The notes: generated from the sequence alone by a model not told the origin. A stretch of 64,000 nucleotides of DNA from Runella sp. SP2 (GCF_003711225.1 NZ_CP031030.1:1550001-1614000); one strand, 5' to 3'. Shown: positions 8,943 through 17,806, counted from the stretch's first letter. Program-made: numbers and translations.

Positions 8943-10172
8943 ATGTTTGAGCCCACTACATCGTCAGAACTAGATATCTTACCCAAAACCTCGGTTGTTG
9001 ATTATAAAAAGAACCTTCACCGCCGACGTATATTAATCGAACTTTACCGTTCTGGTACATCTTCTATTGCCGAGTTGGCCCGAGTGATTCACAGCAGCGT
9101 TCCTTCCGTGACGAGCATTGTAGAGGAAATGGTGGATGAAAAGTGGATTGTGCCCGTGGGGACTGGCGTGACAAAACAAGGTCGAAAGCCCGTTTTGTTC
9201 AGCCTAAGTACTGAGCGGTACTATGTTTTGGTATTGGACGTAAATACACACGATACCAAAGTGCTGGTGATGAATCTCAAAAACGAGGTGGTATTTCGGA
9301 GAGACCTCGACATGAAGTTGGAAGATTCATCCAAATTCTTGGGGGCGCTGATTGAAGCTACCGAAGATGTAATTAATGAATCTAATATTCGCCACGATGA
9401 TTTTATGGCGATGGGGATTTCGGTGGCAGGGTTGGTAGATGCCCGTAAGGGTTTTAACTTTACCTATCGTAGCCTTAACCAAGGCGATCAGTCGTTTGGT
9501 ACATTGCTCGAAAGGCATTTTAAATTTCCTGTGTATGTCATCAACGATACCAAAGCTACTACCCTTGGCGAACACCGTTTTGGATTGGCACAAGGAAAAG
9601 ACCATGTACTTGCCATTTATATTGATTGGGGTGTTGGGCTAGGCGTTATTCTCAACGGGGAAGTTTTTCAGGGAGCTTCGGGCTTTGCGGGTGAGCTTGG
9701 GCATATTCAAGTAGTACCCAACGGTGAGTTGTGTCATTGTGGAAAAGTGGGGTGCTTAGATACTATCACTTCGGCGGCTTCTTTGCTGAGACGTATCAAA
9801 AAAGGTCTCAATGAAGGTCGAATTTCGCGCTTGTCGGGGATGGATATTGAGAAAATCGACGCCGAAATCATCATTGATGCCGCTTGGCAGGGCGATTCAT
9901 TTGCCATTGATATTCTTCACGAGATTGGAATGGAGCTAGGTAAAGGGTTGTCGATTGCCATTCATCTGTTTAATCCCGAAATCATTATCGTGGACGGTAT
10001 TGTGGCCAAAGCAGGAGCGTTTATTACGAACCCCATCGAGCAGGCTATCAATAAATACTGCTTAACGGACTTTAGAAGTAATCTGAACGTGGTTATTTCT
10101 CAACTTGGGCAAGAAGCCAAATGGTTGGGAACGCAAGCGTACGTGGTAGAAAAAGTGATTGAAAATAATTAG
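8943..10172 (+). CDS. ROK family transcriptional regulator (NagC/Mlc-like)
   Basis: The 409-residue protein has an N-terminal winged helix-turn-helix (about residues 25-80, including SIAELARVIHSSVPSVTSIVEE) followed by a ROK sugar-kinase-like domain. Visible ROK marks are VINDTKATTLGEH (the catalytic-Asp position of ROK kinases), GFAGELGHIQV with the zinc-ligand His, and the zinc motif CHCGKVGCLD. Proteins of this kind bind a sugar or phosphosugar and release DNA. It is divergent from susC-susD and 20 bases upstream of a nitrilase gene, so it probably controls both. Because the ND of the kinase active site is kept, residual sugar kinase activity is possible, but the HTH makes regulator the better call. 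Confidence 0.92.
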   Translation: MFEPTTSSELDILPKTSVVDYKKNLHRRRILIELYRSGTSSIAELARVIHSSVPSVTSIVEEMVDEKWIVPVGTGVTKQGRKPVLFSLSTERYYVLVLDVNTHDTKVLVMNLKNEVVFRRDLDMKLEDSSKFLGALIEATEDVINESNIRHDDFMAMGISVAGLVDARKGFNFTYRSLNQGDQSFGTLLERHFKFPVYVINDTKATTLGEHRFGLAQGKDHVLAIYIDWGVGLGVILNGEVFQGASGFAGELGHIQVVPNGELCHCGKVGCLDTITSAASLLRRIKKGLNEGRISRLSGMDIEKIDAEIIIDAAWQGDSFAIDILHEIGMELGKGLSIAIHLFNPEIIIVDGIVAKAGAFITNPIEQAINKYCLTDFRSNLNVVISQLGQEAKWLGTQAYVVEKVIENN

Positions 10173-10192
10173 GTTCACTATCGTTGAGTACG

Positions 10193-11122
10193 ATGAATTT
10201 TAAACAAGTAAAGGTAGGGGTTGTGCAAGCAACTCCTTTTCTTTTTGATAAGGCTAAAACCGTCGAACGGGTCATTGAATGGATTGAAAAGGCGGCCAGA
10301 GCGCAGTGTGAACTGCTGCTTTTTCCTGAGTCTTTTATTCCTTGTTATCCGCGCGGGCTCGATTTTGATTCCCGCGTTGGTCGCCGAACGGAAAAAAGCC
10401 GCGAGCATTGGCTCGACTATTGGGCAAATAGCATCGAAGCTGACTCAGAAGAAGTTAAGAAAATAGGCGAAGCCGTTCGCAAAGCAGGAATGTATGTGGC
10501 GTTGGGCGTGACCGAACGCGAGCCCGTCGGTGGGTCGTTGCATTGTGCTTTGTTTTACTTTAACCAAGATGGAGTGCTGGTGGGCAAACATCGGAAATTA
10601 AAACCTACGGGGCTTGAGCGGTACATTTGGGCAGAAAGTGATGGAAGTACGCTTTTGGCGTTTGATACCAAAGTGGGTCGAGTAGGAGGGCTGATTTGTT
10701 GGGAAAATTACATGCCCCTAGCGCGTATGTCGATGTACCAGCAGGGGGTTGAAATTTATTTGGCTCCTACGGCCGACGCCCGCGAATCGTGGCAAGCTAC
10801 CATGCAACACGTGGCGTTGGAAGGACGCTGTTTTGTGTTGGCCGCCAACCAGTTTGTACGGAAATCTGATTACCCCGAACGTTACCAAGAAGATTTAACC
10901 GAAGAACCCGACATCATGAGTGCGGGTGGAAGTGTGATCATCTCGCCTTTAGGGGAAGTATTAGCGGGTCCACTTTGGAACGAAGAAGGTTTGCTGACAG
11001 CCGAGTTGGATTTCTCGGTACTGGCCAAAAGTAAATTGGATTTTGACGTGGTCGGGCATTATGCGCGTCCCGACGTTTTTTCGTTGGAAGTGAAGGGGCA
11101 ACCACCCATTTGTAAAATATAA
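10193..11122 (+). CDS. Nitrilase (carbon-nitrogen hydrolase superfamily)
   Basis: A 309-residue enzyme with the complete nitrilase triad: Glu46 in LLFPESF, Lys135 in KHRKLKPT and Cys169 in GLICWENYMPL. CWENYMPL is characteristic of true nitrilases and cyanide hydratases rather than of amidases or N-carbamoylases. The length is a little shorter than the usual 320-360. Nitrilases convert a nitrile to the carboxylic acid and ammonia in the cytoplasm; there is no signal peptide. I chose ATG 10193; a TTG three codons upstream (10184) is a weaker option. Its position 20 bases behind a ROK regulator is odd and hints at a cyanogenic glycoside or other nitrile-bearing plant sugar as substrate for the locus (speculative). 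Confidence 0.88.
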   Translation: MNFKQVKVGVVQATPFLFDKAKTVERVIEWIEKAARAQCELLLFPESFIPCYPRGLDFDSRVGRRTEKSREHWLDYWANSIEADSEEVKKIGEAVRKAGMYVALGVTEREPVGGSLHCALFYFNQDGVLVGKHRKLKPTGLERYIWAESDGSTLLAFDTKVGRVGGLICWENYMPLARMSMYQQGVEIYLAPTADARESWQATMQHVALEGRCFVLAANQFVRKSDYPERYQEDLTEEPDIMSAGGSVIISPLGEVLAGPLWNEEGLLTAELDFSVLAKSKLDFDVVGHYARPDVFSLEVKGQPPICKI

Positions 11123-11145
11123 TATGAGGGTTAACCTCATCCCAA

Positions 11146-11175
11146 CCCTTCTCCTTTCTGGAGAAGGGCTTTTTT
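11146..11175 (+). terminator. Intrinsic terminator after the nitrilase gene
   Basis: CCCTTCTCC (11146-11154) pairs with GGAGAAGGG (11160-11168) around a 5-base loop and is followed by a run of six T. It is a classic rho-independent terminator for the plus strand and abuts the next inverted repeat. Confidence 0.85.
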
Positions 11176-11235
11176 GTGGTGCAGGTTGCTCACAACCTGC
11201 ACTATAAGGTTGTGAGCAACCTGCACCACAAAAAA
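11170..11235. repeat. 29-bp perfect inverted repeat between convergent genes
   Basis: The left arm at 11170-11198 and the right arm at 11207-11235 are exact reverse complements, with an 8-base loop. Each arm also contains a smaller hairpin: GTGCAGGTTG pairs with CAACCTGCAC across CTCA in the left half, and AGGTTG pairs with CAACCT in the right. T-run and A-run ends would let it act as a terminator for both strands, after the nitrilase gene and after purB. The nested design is like REP/BIME-type or MITE-like intergenic elements; copy number in the genome cannot be judged here. Confidence 0.8.
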
Positions 11236-11237
11236 CG

Positions 11238-12581
11238 TTACACTCCCGTATAACTAAAGGGAGAAATCGCGCGTAATTCTTCTTTTATTGCTTCTGATAC
11301 TTCAAGGCAATCAATAAATTCTGCAATGGTATTGGAGGTGATTTTTTCGTTTTTACGCGTAAGGGCCTTGAGCGCCTCGTAAGGTTGGGGGTAAGCCTCG
11401 CGACGTAAAATGGTTTGAATCGCTTCGGCTACCACTGCCCAGTTGTTGTCGAGGTCGGCGTAGAAAGCAGTTTCGTTCAATTCAAGTTTTCCTAATCCCC
11501 TCAACAACGCCTTCAAACCGATGATGGTGTGGCCCAATGGTACACCAAGATTACGAAGTACAGTCGAGTCGGTTAGGTCGCGTTGGAGGCGTGAAATAGG
11601 AAGTTTGGCCGACAAATGCTCAAAAACGGCGTTGGCAATGCCTAAATTTCCTTCTGAATTTTCAAAATCAATGGGGTTCACCTTGTGTGGCATGGCCGAC
11701 GAGCCTACTTCGCCTGCTTTGATTTTTTGCTTAAAATACTCCATCGAAACGTACGTCCAAACATCGCGGTCGAGGTCGATGAGAATGGTATTTAAGCGTT
11801 TGAACGTATCCATCAACGCCGCGAGCATGTCGTAATGCTCGATTTGGGTCGTCAACTGGCTCCGCGACAGTCCTAATTTTTCATTCACAAATGTATTTCC
11901 AAACGCTACCCAATCAATGTCAGGATAAGCCACGTGGTGCGCGTTGAAGTTGCCCGTTGCCCCGCCAAATTTTGCGGCGTAAGGAATGGCCTGAATCATC
12001 GCAAGTTGTTTCTCAAGACGTTCGATAAACACGCCAAATTCTTTTCCCAAACGCGTAGGCGAGGCAGGTTGTCCGTGTGTACGGGCCAGCATCGGGATGT
12101 GTTTCCATTCTTCGGCCAAAGCTTTCAGTTTGGTAACAACTTCTTCAAACGTTGGAATAATCTCGTCCGTAATGGCTTCTTTGAGTGAAAGCGGAATCGA
12201 GGTATTGTTAACGTCTTGCGACGTAAGTCCAAAATGGATAAACTCCAAGTACGAATCTAGCTGCTTGTCTTTGAGTTTTTCTTTGATAAAATACTCTACG
12301 GCTTTGACATCGTGGTTGGTGACCGATTCGATTTCTTTGATTCGTAAAGCATCTGTTTCCGTAAAGTCGAGATACAAAGCCTGTAAGTCGGTGTAAATGG
12401 TTTTGTCGAAACCTTCCAATTGGGGAAGGGGAAGTTCGCAAAGGGCGATAAAATACTCGACTTCGATGCGAATTCGGTAGCGAATAAGCCCAAATTCCGA
12501 GAAATAGGGAGCGAGTTTTTCAACTTGACGACGGTAACGTCCATCGACGGGCGAGATAGCTGTGAGGGTGTTTAATTGCAT
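11238..12581 (-). CDS. purB: Adenylosuccinate lyase
   Basis: The 447-residue protein starts LTAISPVDGRYRRQ, the typical N-terminus of PurB of the fumarase/aspartase superfamily. It carries HTHGQPASPT-like ARTHGQPASPTRLG, QIEHYDMLAALMDT and the catalytic signature loop GSSAMPHKVNPIDFENSEGN. It makes AICAR plus fumarate from SAICAR, and AMP plus fumarate from adenylosuccinate, in cytoplasmic purine synthesis. I set the start at the ATG at 12581; the frame stays open to 12758, but that extension would run into the divergent gene starting at 12661 and does not look like PurB. A box TATCTTTG lies just upstream on the minus strand. It is a single-gene housekeeping unit. Confidence 0.97.
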   Translation of the reverse strand: MQLNTLTAISPVDGRYRRQVEKLAPYFSEFGLIRYRIRIEVEYFIALCELPLPQLEGFDKTIYTDLQALYLDFTETDALRIKEIESVTNHDVKAVEYFIKEKLKDKQLDSYLEFIHFGLTSQDVNNTSIPLSLKEAITDEIIPTFEEVVTKLKALAEEWKHIPMLARTHGQPASPTRLGKEFGVFIERLEKQLAMIQAIPYAAKFGGATGNFNAHHVAYPDIDWVAFGNTFVNEKLGLSRSQLTTQIEHYDMLAALMDTFKRLNTILIDLDRDVWTYVSMEYFKQKIKAGEVGSSAMPHKVNPIDFENSEGNLGIANAVFEHLSAKLPISRLQRDLTDSTVLRNLGVPLGHTIIGLKALLRGLGKLELNETAFYADLDNNWAVVAEAIQTILRREAYPQPYEALKALTRKNEKITSNTIAEFIDCLEVSEAIKEELRAISPFSYTGV

Positions 12582-12599
12582 AGCTTGGTTACTAAAATG

Positions 12600-12607
12600 C
12601 AAAGATA
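12600..12607 (-). promoter_or_regulatory. Possible -7 box for purB
   Basis: The minus strand reads TATCTTTG, an exact match to the Bacteroidota -7 consensus TAnnTTTG, 19 bases before the purB ATG. No clear -33 TTTG sits at the usual distance, so this is tentative. Confidence 0.35.
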
Positions 12608-12660
12608 CGCCATCCATGCCAAAGATTTGGTAGAAAACGCTCGAAAATGCTTTTGGAAGT

Positions 12661-14757
12661 ATGAAACATCGCATTCTACTTAGTATAGCAGGAGGGCTTA
12701 TGGCATTGTTGGCTTTCCGTGAAGCAAATGATTTGGGGTTGGATTGGCCCGAATACAACGGAAACGCAGCCCGAAGCCATTATTCGGAGGCGAGCCAGAT
12801 TTCGGCCGAAAACGTCAGCCAGCTTAAAGTGGCTTGGACGTATGCCTCGGGTGGGGCCGATACGGTTTTTCACCGTACCCAAATGCAATGTAATCCCATC
12901 GTAATTGATGGTATTTTGTATGGCGTTTCGGCCAATACCCAAGCGTTTGCGCTGGATGCTACAACGGGGAAGGAACTTTGGAAAACTAACGTCAGCGAAA
13001 CAGAAGGAACAACAAGTCGTGGGGTAAGTTATTGGTCAGAAGGAACTGAAAAAACAATCTTTTTTGGGGCTGGAAAATGGCTATATGCCGTGGATGCCGT
13101 CTCGGGAAAACTTCGTTCATCGTTTGGTGAAAAAGGACGAATCAATTTAAAAACTGGAATAGAACGCCCTACGGCCGACGATTACGTGGTTTCAAATACG
13201 CCCAATGCCATTTTTGAGGATAAAATCATCGTCGGAACGCGGGTGTCGGAAAGTGAATCGGCTTTGCTGGGGGACATTCGGGCTTATGACGTGCGAACGG
13301 GTAAACGCATTTGGACGTTTCGAACCATTCCCGAAGCGGGCGAAATGGGAGCTGCATCTTGGCCAGCTAAAGCTCGACAAAACATTGGTGGTGCAAATGC
13401 GTGGGCGGGCATGGCCTTAGATCGTCAGCGGGGGATTTTGTATGCGCCCACGGGCTCGGCGGCATTCGATTTTTATGGTGGAAATCGCAAAGGGGATAAC
13501 CTTTTTGCCAATTGTTTGCTGGCGTTAGATGTCCGCACTGGAAAACGACTCTGGCATTACCAGTTGGTGCGCCATGATATTTGGGACCGCGATGTGCCTG
13601 CTCCTCCCAATTTGGTGACGGTAGTTCAAAACGGAAAAAAAATAGACGCTGTGGCGCAAATTACTAAACAAGGCTACATTTTTGTGTTTGACCGAGTGAG
13701 TGGAAAACCGTTGTTCCCCATCGAAAATCGTGCATTTACGTTTGACGCTGTAGCGGGTGAATTTCCGTCAAAAACGCAGCCTATTCCGCTCAAACCGACC
13801 TATTTTGCCCGTCAAAGTTTTACCGAAAAAGACCTAAACTCGTTCGTAGCCGACCGTGATTCGTTGGTGGCCTTGATCCGAAAAGCCCGTACGGGGAGTG
13901 CTTACATTCCTATTGGCAAAGACATGACTATTTTCTTCCCTGGCACCGACGGCGGTGGGCAATGGGGCGGTGCTGCCACCGACCCGCAGGGAGTGATGTA
14001 TGTGCCATCTAAAGAAATCCCCGTTTACACTTCGCTCGTATCTCGTAAGCAAGAGTCAAACGCAAAAACCACGACAGGAAAACAGTTGTATCGCCAGTAT
14101 TGCTCGGCCTGTCACGGTGAAGACCGCCGAGGAAACCACGATGGCTCGTACCCTTCTTTGCTGACCGTTTCAAAACGACTTTCGGAAGATGCTGTCAAAA
14201 ATTTGATTACCAAAGGCCGTGCCATGATGCCGTCGTTTGTGCATCTCTCAGCGGCAGAAAACAAAGCAATTGTCGATTTTTTGTTCCAAAAACAGCAAGA
14301 TATTCAGGTGGCTAGCTCACAAAAAGGTGTTATTCCGTACCAACACACGGGCTATAATCGCTGGTACGACCGAAATGGGTATCCGATAAGTGCTCCACCT
14401 TGGGGAACGTTGACAGCCACGGATTTGAATACAGGCGAACGACTTTGGCAAGTACCGTTGGGCGAATATCCAGAACTAACTGCCAAGGGAATTGCACCTA
14501 CGGGAACGGACAACTACGGCGGGCCGCTGGTGACAGGGAGCGGATTGCTTTTTATTGCCGCAACCCGTGACGAACGTTTACGGGCATTTGACAAAAAAAC
14601 GGGAAAAATACTTTGGCAGACCCAACTGCCAGCGGCGGGTTATGCCTCACCGAGTACGTACGTTGTGAATGGTAAACAGTACGTAGTCATTGCCTGTGGC
14701 GGAGGAAAGTTGAAAACAAAGTCGGGTGATAAATACGTGGCTTTTGCATTGCCATAA
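12661..14757 (+). CDS. PQQ-dependent dehydrogenase with inserted cytochrome c domain
   Basis: The 698-residue protein has an N-terminal hydrophobic signal (ILLSIAGGLMALLAF) and then quinoprotein beta-propeller blades with repeated ALDxxTGKxLW motifs (ALDATTGKELW, AYDVRTGKRIW, ALDVRTGKRLW). A cytochrome c domain with CSACHGED (Cys481, His485) and axial Met in RAMMPSF is inserted at about residues 470-545. The last blades follow (ATDLNTGERLW, AFDKKTGKILW, YVVIACGGGK). This is the soluble relative of quinoprotein glucose dehydrogenase and alcohol dehydrogenase: it oxidises a sugar or alcohol in the periplasm and passes electrons to its own haem. It starts 79 bases from the divergent purB gene. 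The substrate is not readable; glucose is the usual assumption for this branch. Confidence 0.88.
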   Translation: MKHRILLSIAGGLMALLAFREANDLGLDWPEYNGNAARSHYSEASQISAENVSQLKVAWTYASGGADTVFHRTQMQCNPIVIDGILYGVSANTQAFALDATTGKELWKTNVSETEGTTSRGVSYWSEGTEKTIFFGAGKWLYAVDAVSGKLRSSFGEKGRINLKTGIERPTADDYVVSNTPNAIFEDKIIVGTRVSESESALLGDIRAYDVRTGKRIWTFRTIPEAGEMGAASWPAKARQNIGGANAWAGMALDRQRGILYAPTGSAAFDFYGGNRKGDNLFANCLLALDVRTGKRLWHYQLVRHDIWDRDVPAPPNLVTVVQNGKKIDAVAQITKQGYIFVFDRVSGKPLFPIENRAFTFDAVAGEFPSKTQPIPLKPTYFARQSFTEKDLNSFVADRDSLVALIRKARTGSAYIPIGKDMTIFFPGTDGGGQWGGAATDPQGVMYVPSKEIPVYTSLVSRKQESNAKTTTGKQLYRQYCSACHGEDRRGNHDGSYPSLLTVSKRLSEDAVKNLITKGRAMMPSFVHLSAAENKAIVDFLFQKQQDIQVASSQKGVIPYQHTGYNRWYDRNGYPISAPPWGTLTATDLNTGERLWQVPLGEYPELTAKGIAPTGTDNYGGPLVTGSGLLFIAATRDERLRAFDKKTGKILWQTQLPAAGYASPSTYVVNGKQYVVIACGGGKLKTKSGDKYVAFALP

Positions 14758-14828
14758 GATAAATTTGTACTTAATTGCGAGAAACTAATCCGAACAATCC
14801 TTTAACCTTCTAACTACTAAAAATTCTG

Positions 14829-15527
14829 ATGACTCCTTCTCCTTTTTTAGGTGAACTTCTGGGCACGATGGTGCTTATTATTCTTGGCAACGGTGTAGTT
14901 GCAAACGTTGTGCTCAAAGATACCAAAGGCAATAATGGCGGCTGGATTGTCATTACCGCAGGTTGGGCTTTTGCTGTCACGATGGGCGTGTTTGTCTCCC
15001 AAGCTTTTGGCGGGTACGATGCGCATTTAAACCCTGCCGTTACAGTTGGAATGGCCATTGCCAAAAACGAATACAGTAAAGTGGTTAGTTATATCACGGC
15101 ACAAATGATGGGAGCCATGTTGGGTGCGATTACCGTCTGGCTGTTTCATTTACCACATTACGCACGCACCGAAGACAAAGGAGCTAAGCGAGCCACTTTT
15201 TGTACAGAACCTGCTATTCGTTCGACGGGGTCAAATTTCTTTAGTGAAGTCCTTGGAACAATCGTTCTTCTTGTGGGTATCAAAGGCATTGGGGCAGTGA
15301 CCACGGGCTTGGGTCCTTTCGCCGTAGGTATTTTAGTTTGGGCGATTGGTCTTTCATTGGGAGGAACGACGGGCTATGCCATTAACCCTGCTCGTGATTT
15401 AGGTCCTCGCATCGTTCATGCCATTATGCCGATTGCAGGCAAAGGCGATTCTGATTGGCAATATTCGTGGATTCCAGTAGCAGGCCCGATTGTAGGGGCG
15501 ATGATTGCAGGTCTTTTATTGCTTTAA
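14829..15527 (+). CDS. MIP family channel, aquaglyceroporin (GlpF type)
   Basis: The 232-residue integral membrane protein shows both half-helix pore motifs, LNPAVTVGMA and INPARDLGPR. The Asp right after NPAR is a mark of glycerol facilitators (GlpF) rather than strict water channels, which usually have Ser or Thr there. Six transmembrane helices fit the hydrophobic blocks (LLGTMVLIILGNGV, YITAQMMGAMLGAI, VLGTIVLLVGIKG, GILVWAIGLSLGG, VAGPIVGAMIAGLLLL). It should let glycerol or small polyols cross the inner membrane. No glycerol kinase or glycerol-3-phosphate dehydrogenase gene is beside it. It is 71 bases downstream of the PQQ dehydrogenase, with a TAAATTTG box at 14760-14767 that may give it its own start. 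Confidence 0.9.
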   Translation: MTPSPFLGELLGTMVLIILGNGVVANVVLKDTKGNNGGWIVITAGWAFAVTMGVFVSQAFGGYDAHLNPAVTVGMAIAKNEYSKVVSYITAQMMGAMLGAITVWLFHLPHYARTEDKGAKRATFCTEPAIRSTGSNFFSEVLGTIVLLVGIKGIGAVTTGLGPFAVGILVWAIGLSLGGTTGYAINPARDLGPRIVHAIMPIAGKGDSDWQYSWIPVAGPIVGAMIAGLLLL

Positions 15528-15541
15528 AATAGAAACCCTAA

Positions 15542-15573
15542 ATTGGTATCACGGTGTTTCACCTGTATCTTTG
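15542..15573 (+). promoter_or_regulatory. Bacteroidota-type promoter for the TPR lipoprotein gene
   Basis: ATTG at 15542-15545 and TATCTTTG at 15566-15573 are spaced by 20 bases, matching the -33 TTG / -7 TAnnTTTG layout of the Bacteroidota primary sigma factor. The start would lie 20-30 bases before the ATG at 15599. Confidence 0.55.
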
Positions 15574-15598
15574 GCGGCGTAAAATCAACCAAAAATCA

Positions 15599-16309
15599 AT
15601 GAAATACCTCATCACCATAACATTAGGAGTGCTTATCGTTCTTTTTCAAGCTTGTAGTTTCTCGTCGGAAGGTATGCTAGAAAAAGGAAAAGAGTTAATG
15701 AAAGAAGGCAAATTTAGCGAAGCATTGCCCTTTCTCAATAAAGCCATCGAACGCGATAATGGTAATTTTGAAGCCCTCAACGCGCGTGGGGTGGTTTATT
15801 ACGAATTGAAAGAATTCCAAAATGCCTTGCTGGATTATGAACAAGCCCTCAAAGTAAAGCCCGATTATTATCGTCCTTATTACAATCGTGCGATGCTAAA
15901 AGTAGCCCAAAATGATACCGAAGGCGCTTTAAAAGACTACGCAGAGGCCATTCGATTGGAAGATAAAAATGCCGAGTTGTTTGTGAATCGGGGTCAACTT
16001 TTGGCGGCAATGGGGCAAATGGACGGAGCGCTCAACGATTTCGACAAGGCAATTACGCTGGACTCAAAAAATGCCTTGGCGTATTACAACAAGGGAAATA
16101 TTGTGTTTCAAAAAGGTGATTTTAAAGGAGCAGTTATTCAGTTTGAAAACGCTGTAAAAAGTGATGCAAAGTTTGGCAAGGCTTTCCACGCGTTGGGCGT
16201 AGCCCAATTGATGGAGCAGCAAAAAGAAGCAGGCTGCCTTAACCTCAAACAAGCCGATAAACTCGGTTATCCTGCCGCGAAAGAAGCACTGGAGCAGAAT
16301 TGTAAATAA
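15599..16309 (+). CDS. TPR repeat lipoprotein
   Basis: The 236-residue protein has a lipoprotein signal peptide with Cys19 (VLIVLFQAC) and six tandem tetratricopeptide repeats covering about residues 28-230. Each repeat shows the G/A-Y-A-P pattern, for example ALNARGVVYYELKEFQNAL and YYNKGNIVFQKGDFKGAV. TPR solenoids are protein-binding scaffolds; as a lipoprotein it faces the periplasm or the outside. The ATG at 15599 was preferred to an upstream in-frame codon at 15554 because the signal peptide begins there and a promoter lies between. A bidirectional terminator follows. The partner is unknown. Confidence 0.85.
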   Translation: MKYLITITLGVLIVLFQACSFSSEGMLEKGKELMKEGKFSEALPFLNKAIERDNGNFEALNARGVVYYELKEFQNALLDYEQALKVKPDYYRPYYNRAMLKVAQNDTEGALKDYAEAIRLEDKNAELFVNRGQLLAAMGQMDGALNDFDKAITLDSKNALAYYNKGNIVFQKGDFKGAVIQFENAVKSDAKFGKAFHALGVAQLMEQQKEAGCLNLKQADKLGYPAAKEALEQNCK

Positions 16310-16323
16310 TGGTAGATTAAAAA

Positions 16324-16360
16324 AATAAAGCCTCGCCGAATCATTCGGCGAGGCTTTATT
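16324..16360. terminator. Bidirectional terminator between TPR and MFS genes
   Basis: AATAAAGCCTCGCCGAA (16324-16340) and TTCGGCGAGGCTTTATT (16344-16360) form a perfect 17-bp stem with a 3-base loop. A-rich and T-rich flanks allow termination on both strands for the convergent genes ending at 16309 and 16399. Confidence 0.9.
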
Positions 16361-16398
16361 TGTAACAGTCGGCTAACAATTAACCGACAACAATATAG

Positions 16399-17604
16399 TT
16401 ACGCTTTTTTGAGGCTCTTGGTCCAGAAGTACAAACCGATAAAAGCAACGATAAGAATGGCTGGGAAAGTCACCATCGTGCTCAGTGTCGCTTGTCCAGC
16501 GGCCAATTCAAGTGCATCACCTTGGAAACCTTGAGCGGCTGCCTCTGTTTTAGCGCTATCAATCCAGTTACCAATAATTGGCTGAAAAATAGAGCTTGAG
16601 AACATCCCAACCCCACCAATTACCGACATTCCAAGGGCGCCACTCGCAGGGATTTTTTCAGCCACAAATCCAACCATGTTTGGCCAGAAGTACGCAATAC
16701 CGCAAGCATATACAAAAGCCGCAGCGTAGGCAGTTCCACCCGTTACTTTGCTCAATAAGAACAAACCAATTGTCGCCAAAACGGCCGAAACAAGAAGAAC
16801 CCCCGTTTGATCGATTTTGTGAATTACTGGTCCTGCAAAGAAACGTGCTACGGCCATTGTACCTGTCGTGATTGCAAGAAGTAACATAGGGTCAGCTCCC
16901 GACTTGCTCAAAATTAACCCTACCCACTGTTGAGGGCCAAATTCTGAAATGGCTGTCAAGGCCATACAAGCAAACATGAAAATGAAAAGCGGTGAAAGCA
17001 TCGCTTTGAAGTTCTCACTTATTGAAGCAGCGGCTTCAGTTTTTGGTTTTGGAAACTCTTGTCCCCAGAAAAGATAAGCATAGATAATAGCCGGAAGAAG
17101 AATAATCCAAATTTGTGCTTCCCAACCAGTGTTGGCTTCGGTCATAAATTTAGAAATCAACGAACCAATCACAATTCCACCTGGGAACCACATGTGGAAT
17201 TTGTTTAACATGGCATTCATTTTATTGCCATCGTACGCGTCGGCAATCATCGGGTTACAAGCGGCTTCTGTACAGCCGTTACCCAAACCGATAAGAAGGG
17301 TTGAAATCAACAAGGTCATGTAGTTTCCACCCGAAAAGATTGTTAATAAAATACCGATGGTGTGGGCAAAAAATGCGAACTGCATGATTTTTTTGCCACC
17401 TACTGAGTTGTAAATTAAACCTCCAACAATCATGGAGATAGGGAAACCTAAGAACCACATGGAGTTGATGGTTCCTAGTTGCTCGCCTGAGAAGCCGTAC
17501 TGTTTGGCTAGTTGGTCTAGGATACCTGCACGAATACTGAACGAGAACGCAGTGGTAATCAGCGCAAAGCAACTACCGTAAAACAATCTGTCTTTGTTAA
17601 TCAT
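16399..17604 (-). CDS. MFS transporter
   Basis: A 401-residue, twelve-helix inner-membrane protein. The first helix (LFYGSCFALITTAFSFSIR) and the loop GGLIYNSVGGKKIMQFAFF correspond to the major facilitator superfamily GxxxDRxGRR region between helices 2 and 3, here modified. The second half repeats the fold (FAGPVIHKIDQTGVLLVSAV). In Bacteroidota this type of sugar-related permease is often found with Gfo/Idh/MocA and TIM-barrel isomerase genes, as here: a Gfo/Idh/MocA gene is divergent at 17807 and shares a 202-base control region. The substrate is therefore likely a sugar or keto-sugar derivative (inference). Confidence 0.85.
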   Translation of the reverse strand: MINKDRLFYGSCFALITTAFSFSIRAGILDQLAKQYGFSGEQLGTINSMWFLGFPISMIVGGLIYNSVGGKKIMQFAFFAHTIGILLTIFSGGNYMTLLISTLLIGLGNGCTEAACNPMIADAYDGNKMNAMLNKFHMWFPGGIVIGSLISKFMTEANTGWEAQIWIILLPAIIYAYLFWGQEFPKPKTEAAASISENFKAMLSPLFIFMFACMALTAISEFGPQQWVGLILSKSGADPMLLLAITTGTMAVARFFAGPVIHKIDQTGVLLVSAVLATIGLFLLSKVTGGTAYAAAFVYACGIAYFWPNMVGFVAEKIPASGALGMSVIGGVGMFSSSIFQPIIGNWIDSAKTEAAAQGFQGDALELAAGQATLSTMVTFPAILIVAFIGLYFWTKSLKKA

Positions 17605-17806
17605 TGTTTGAAAGGTTTGGTTGAAGGGTATGAAACATATTACTTCCAGTGGACTAAAGTAGGCGTAAGTTTTTTTTTACCCAATTTTCGTGAGAAAAAG
17701 GCTTTTTTTTACTTTGTGAGTGTAATAGTACTTCGCTCGTGAACGGCGAAAACGATAGAATCAAACTAACCTTGTAACTAAAACACCAAATTTAAAAATT
17801 AAAAAT

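Noticed and set aside
12582-12758. N-terminal extension of purB by 59 codons
   Set aside because: It overlaps the divergent dehydrogenase gene, does not resemble PurB, and the normal PurB N-terminus starts at 12581.
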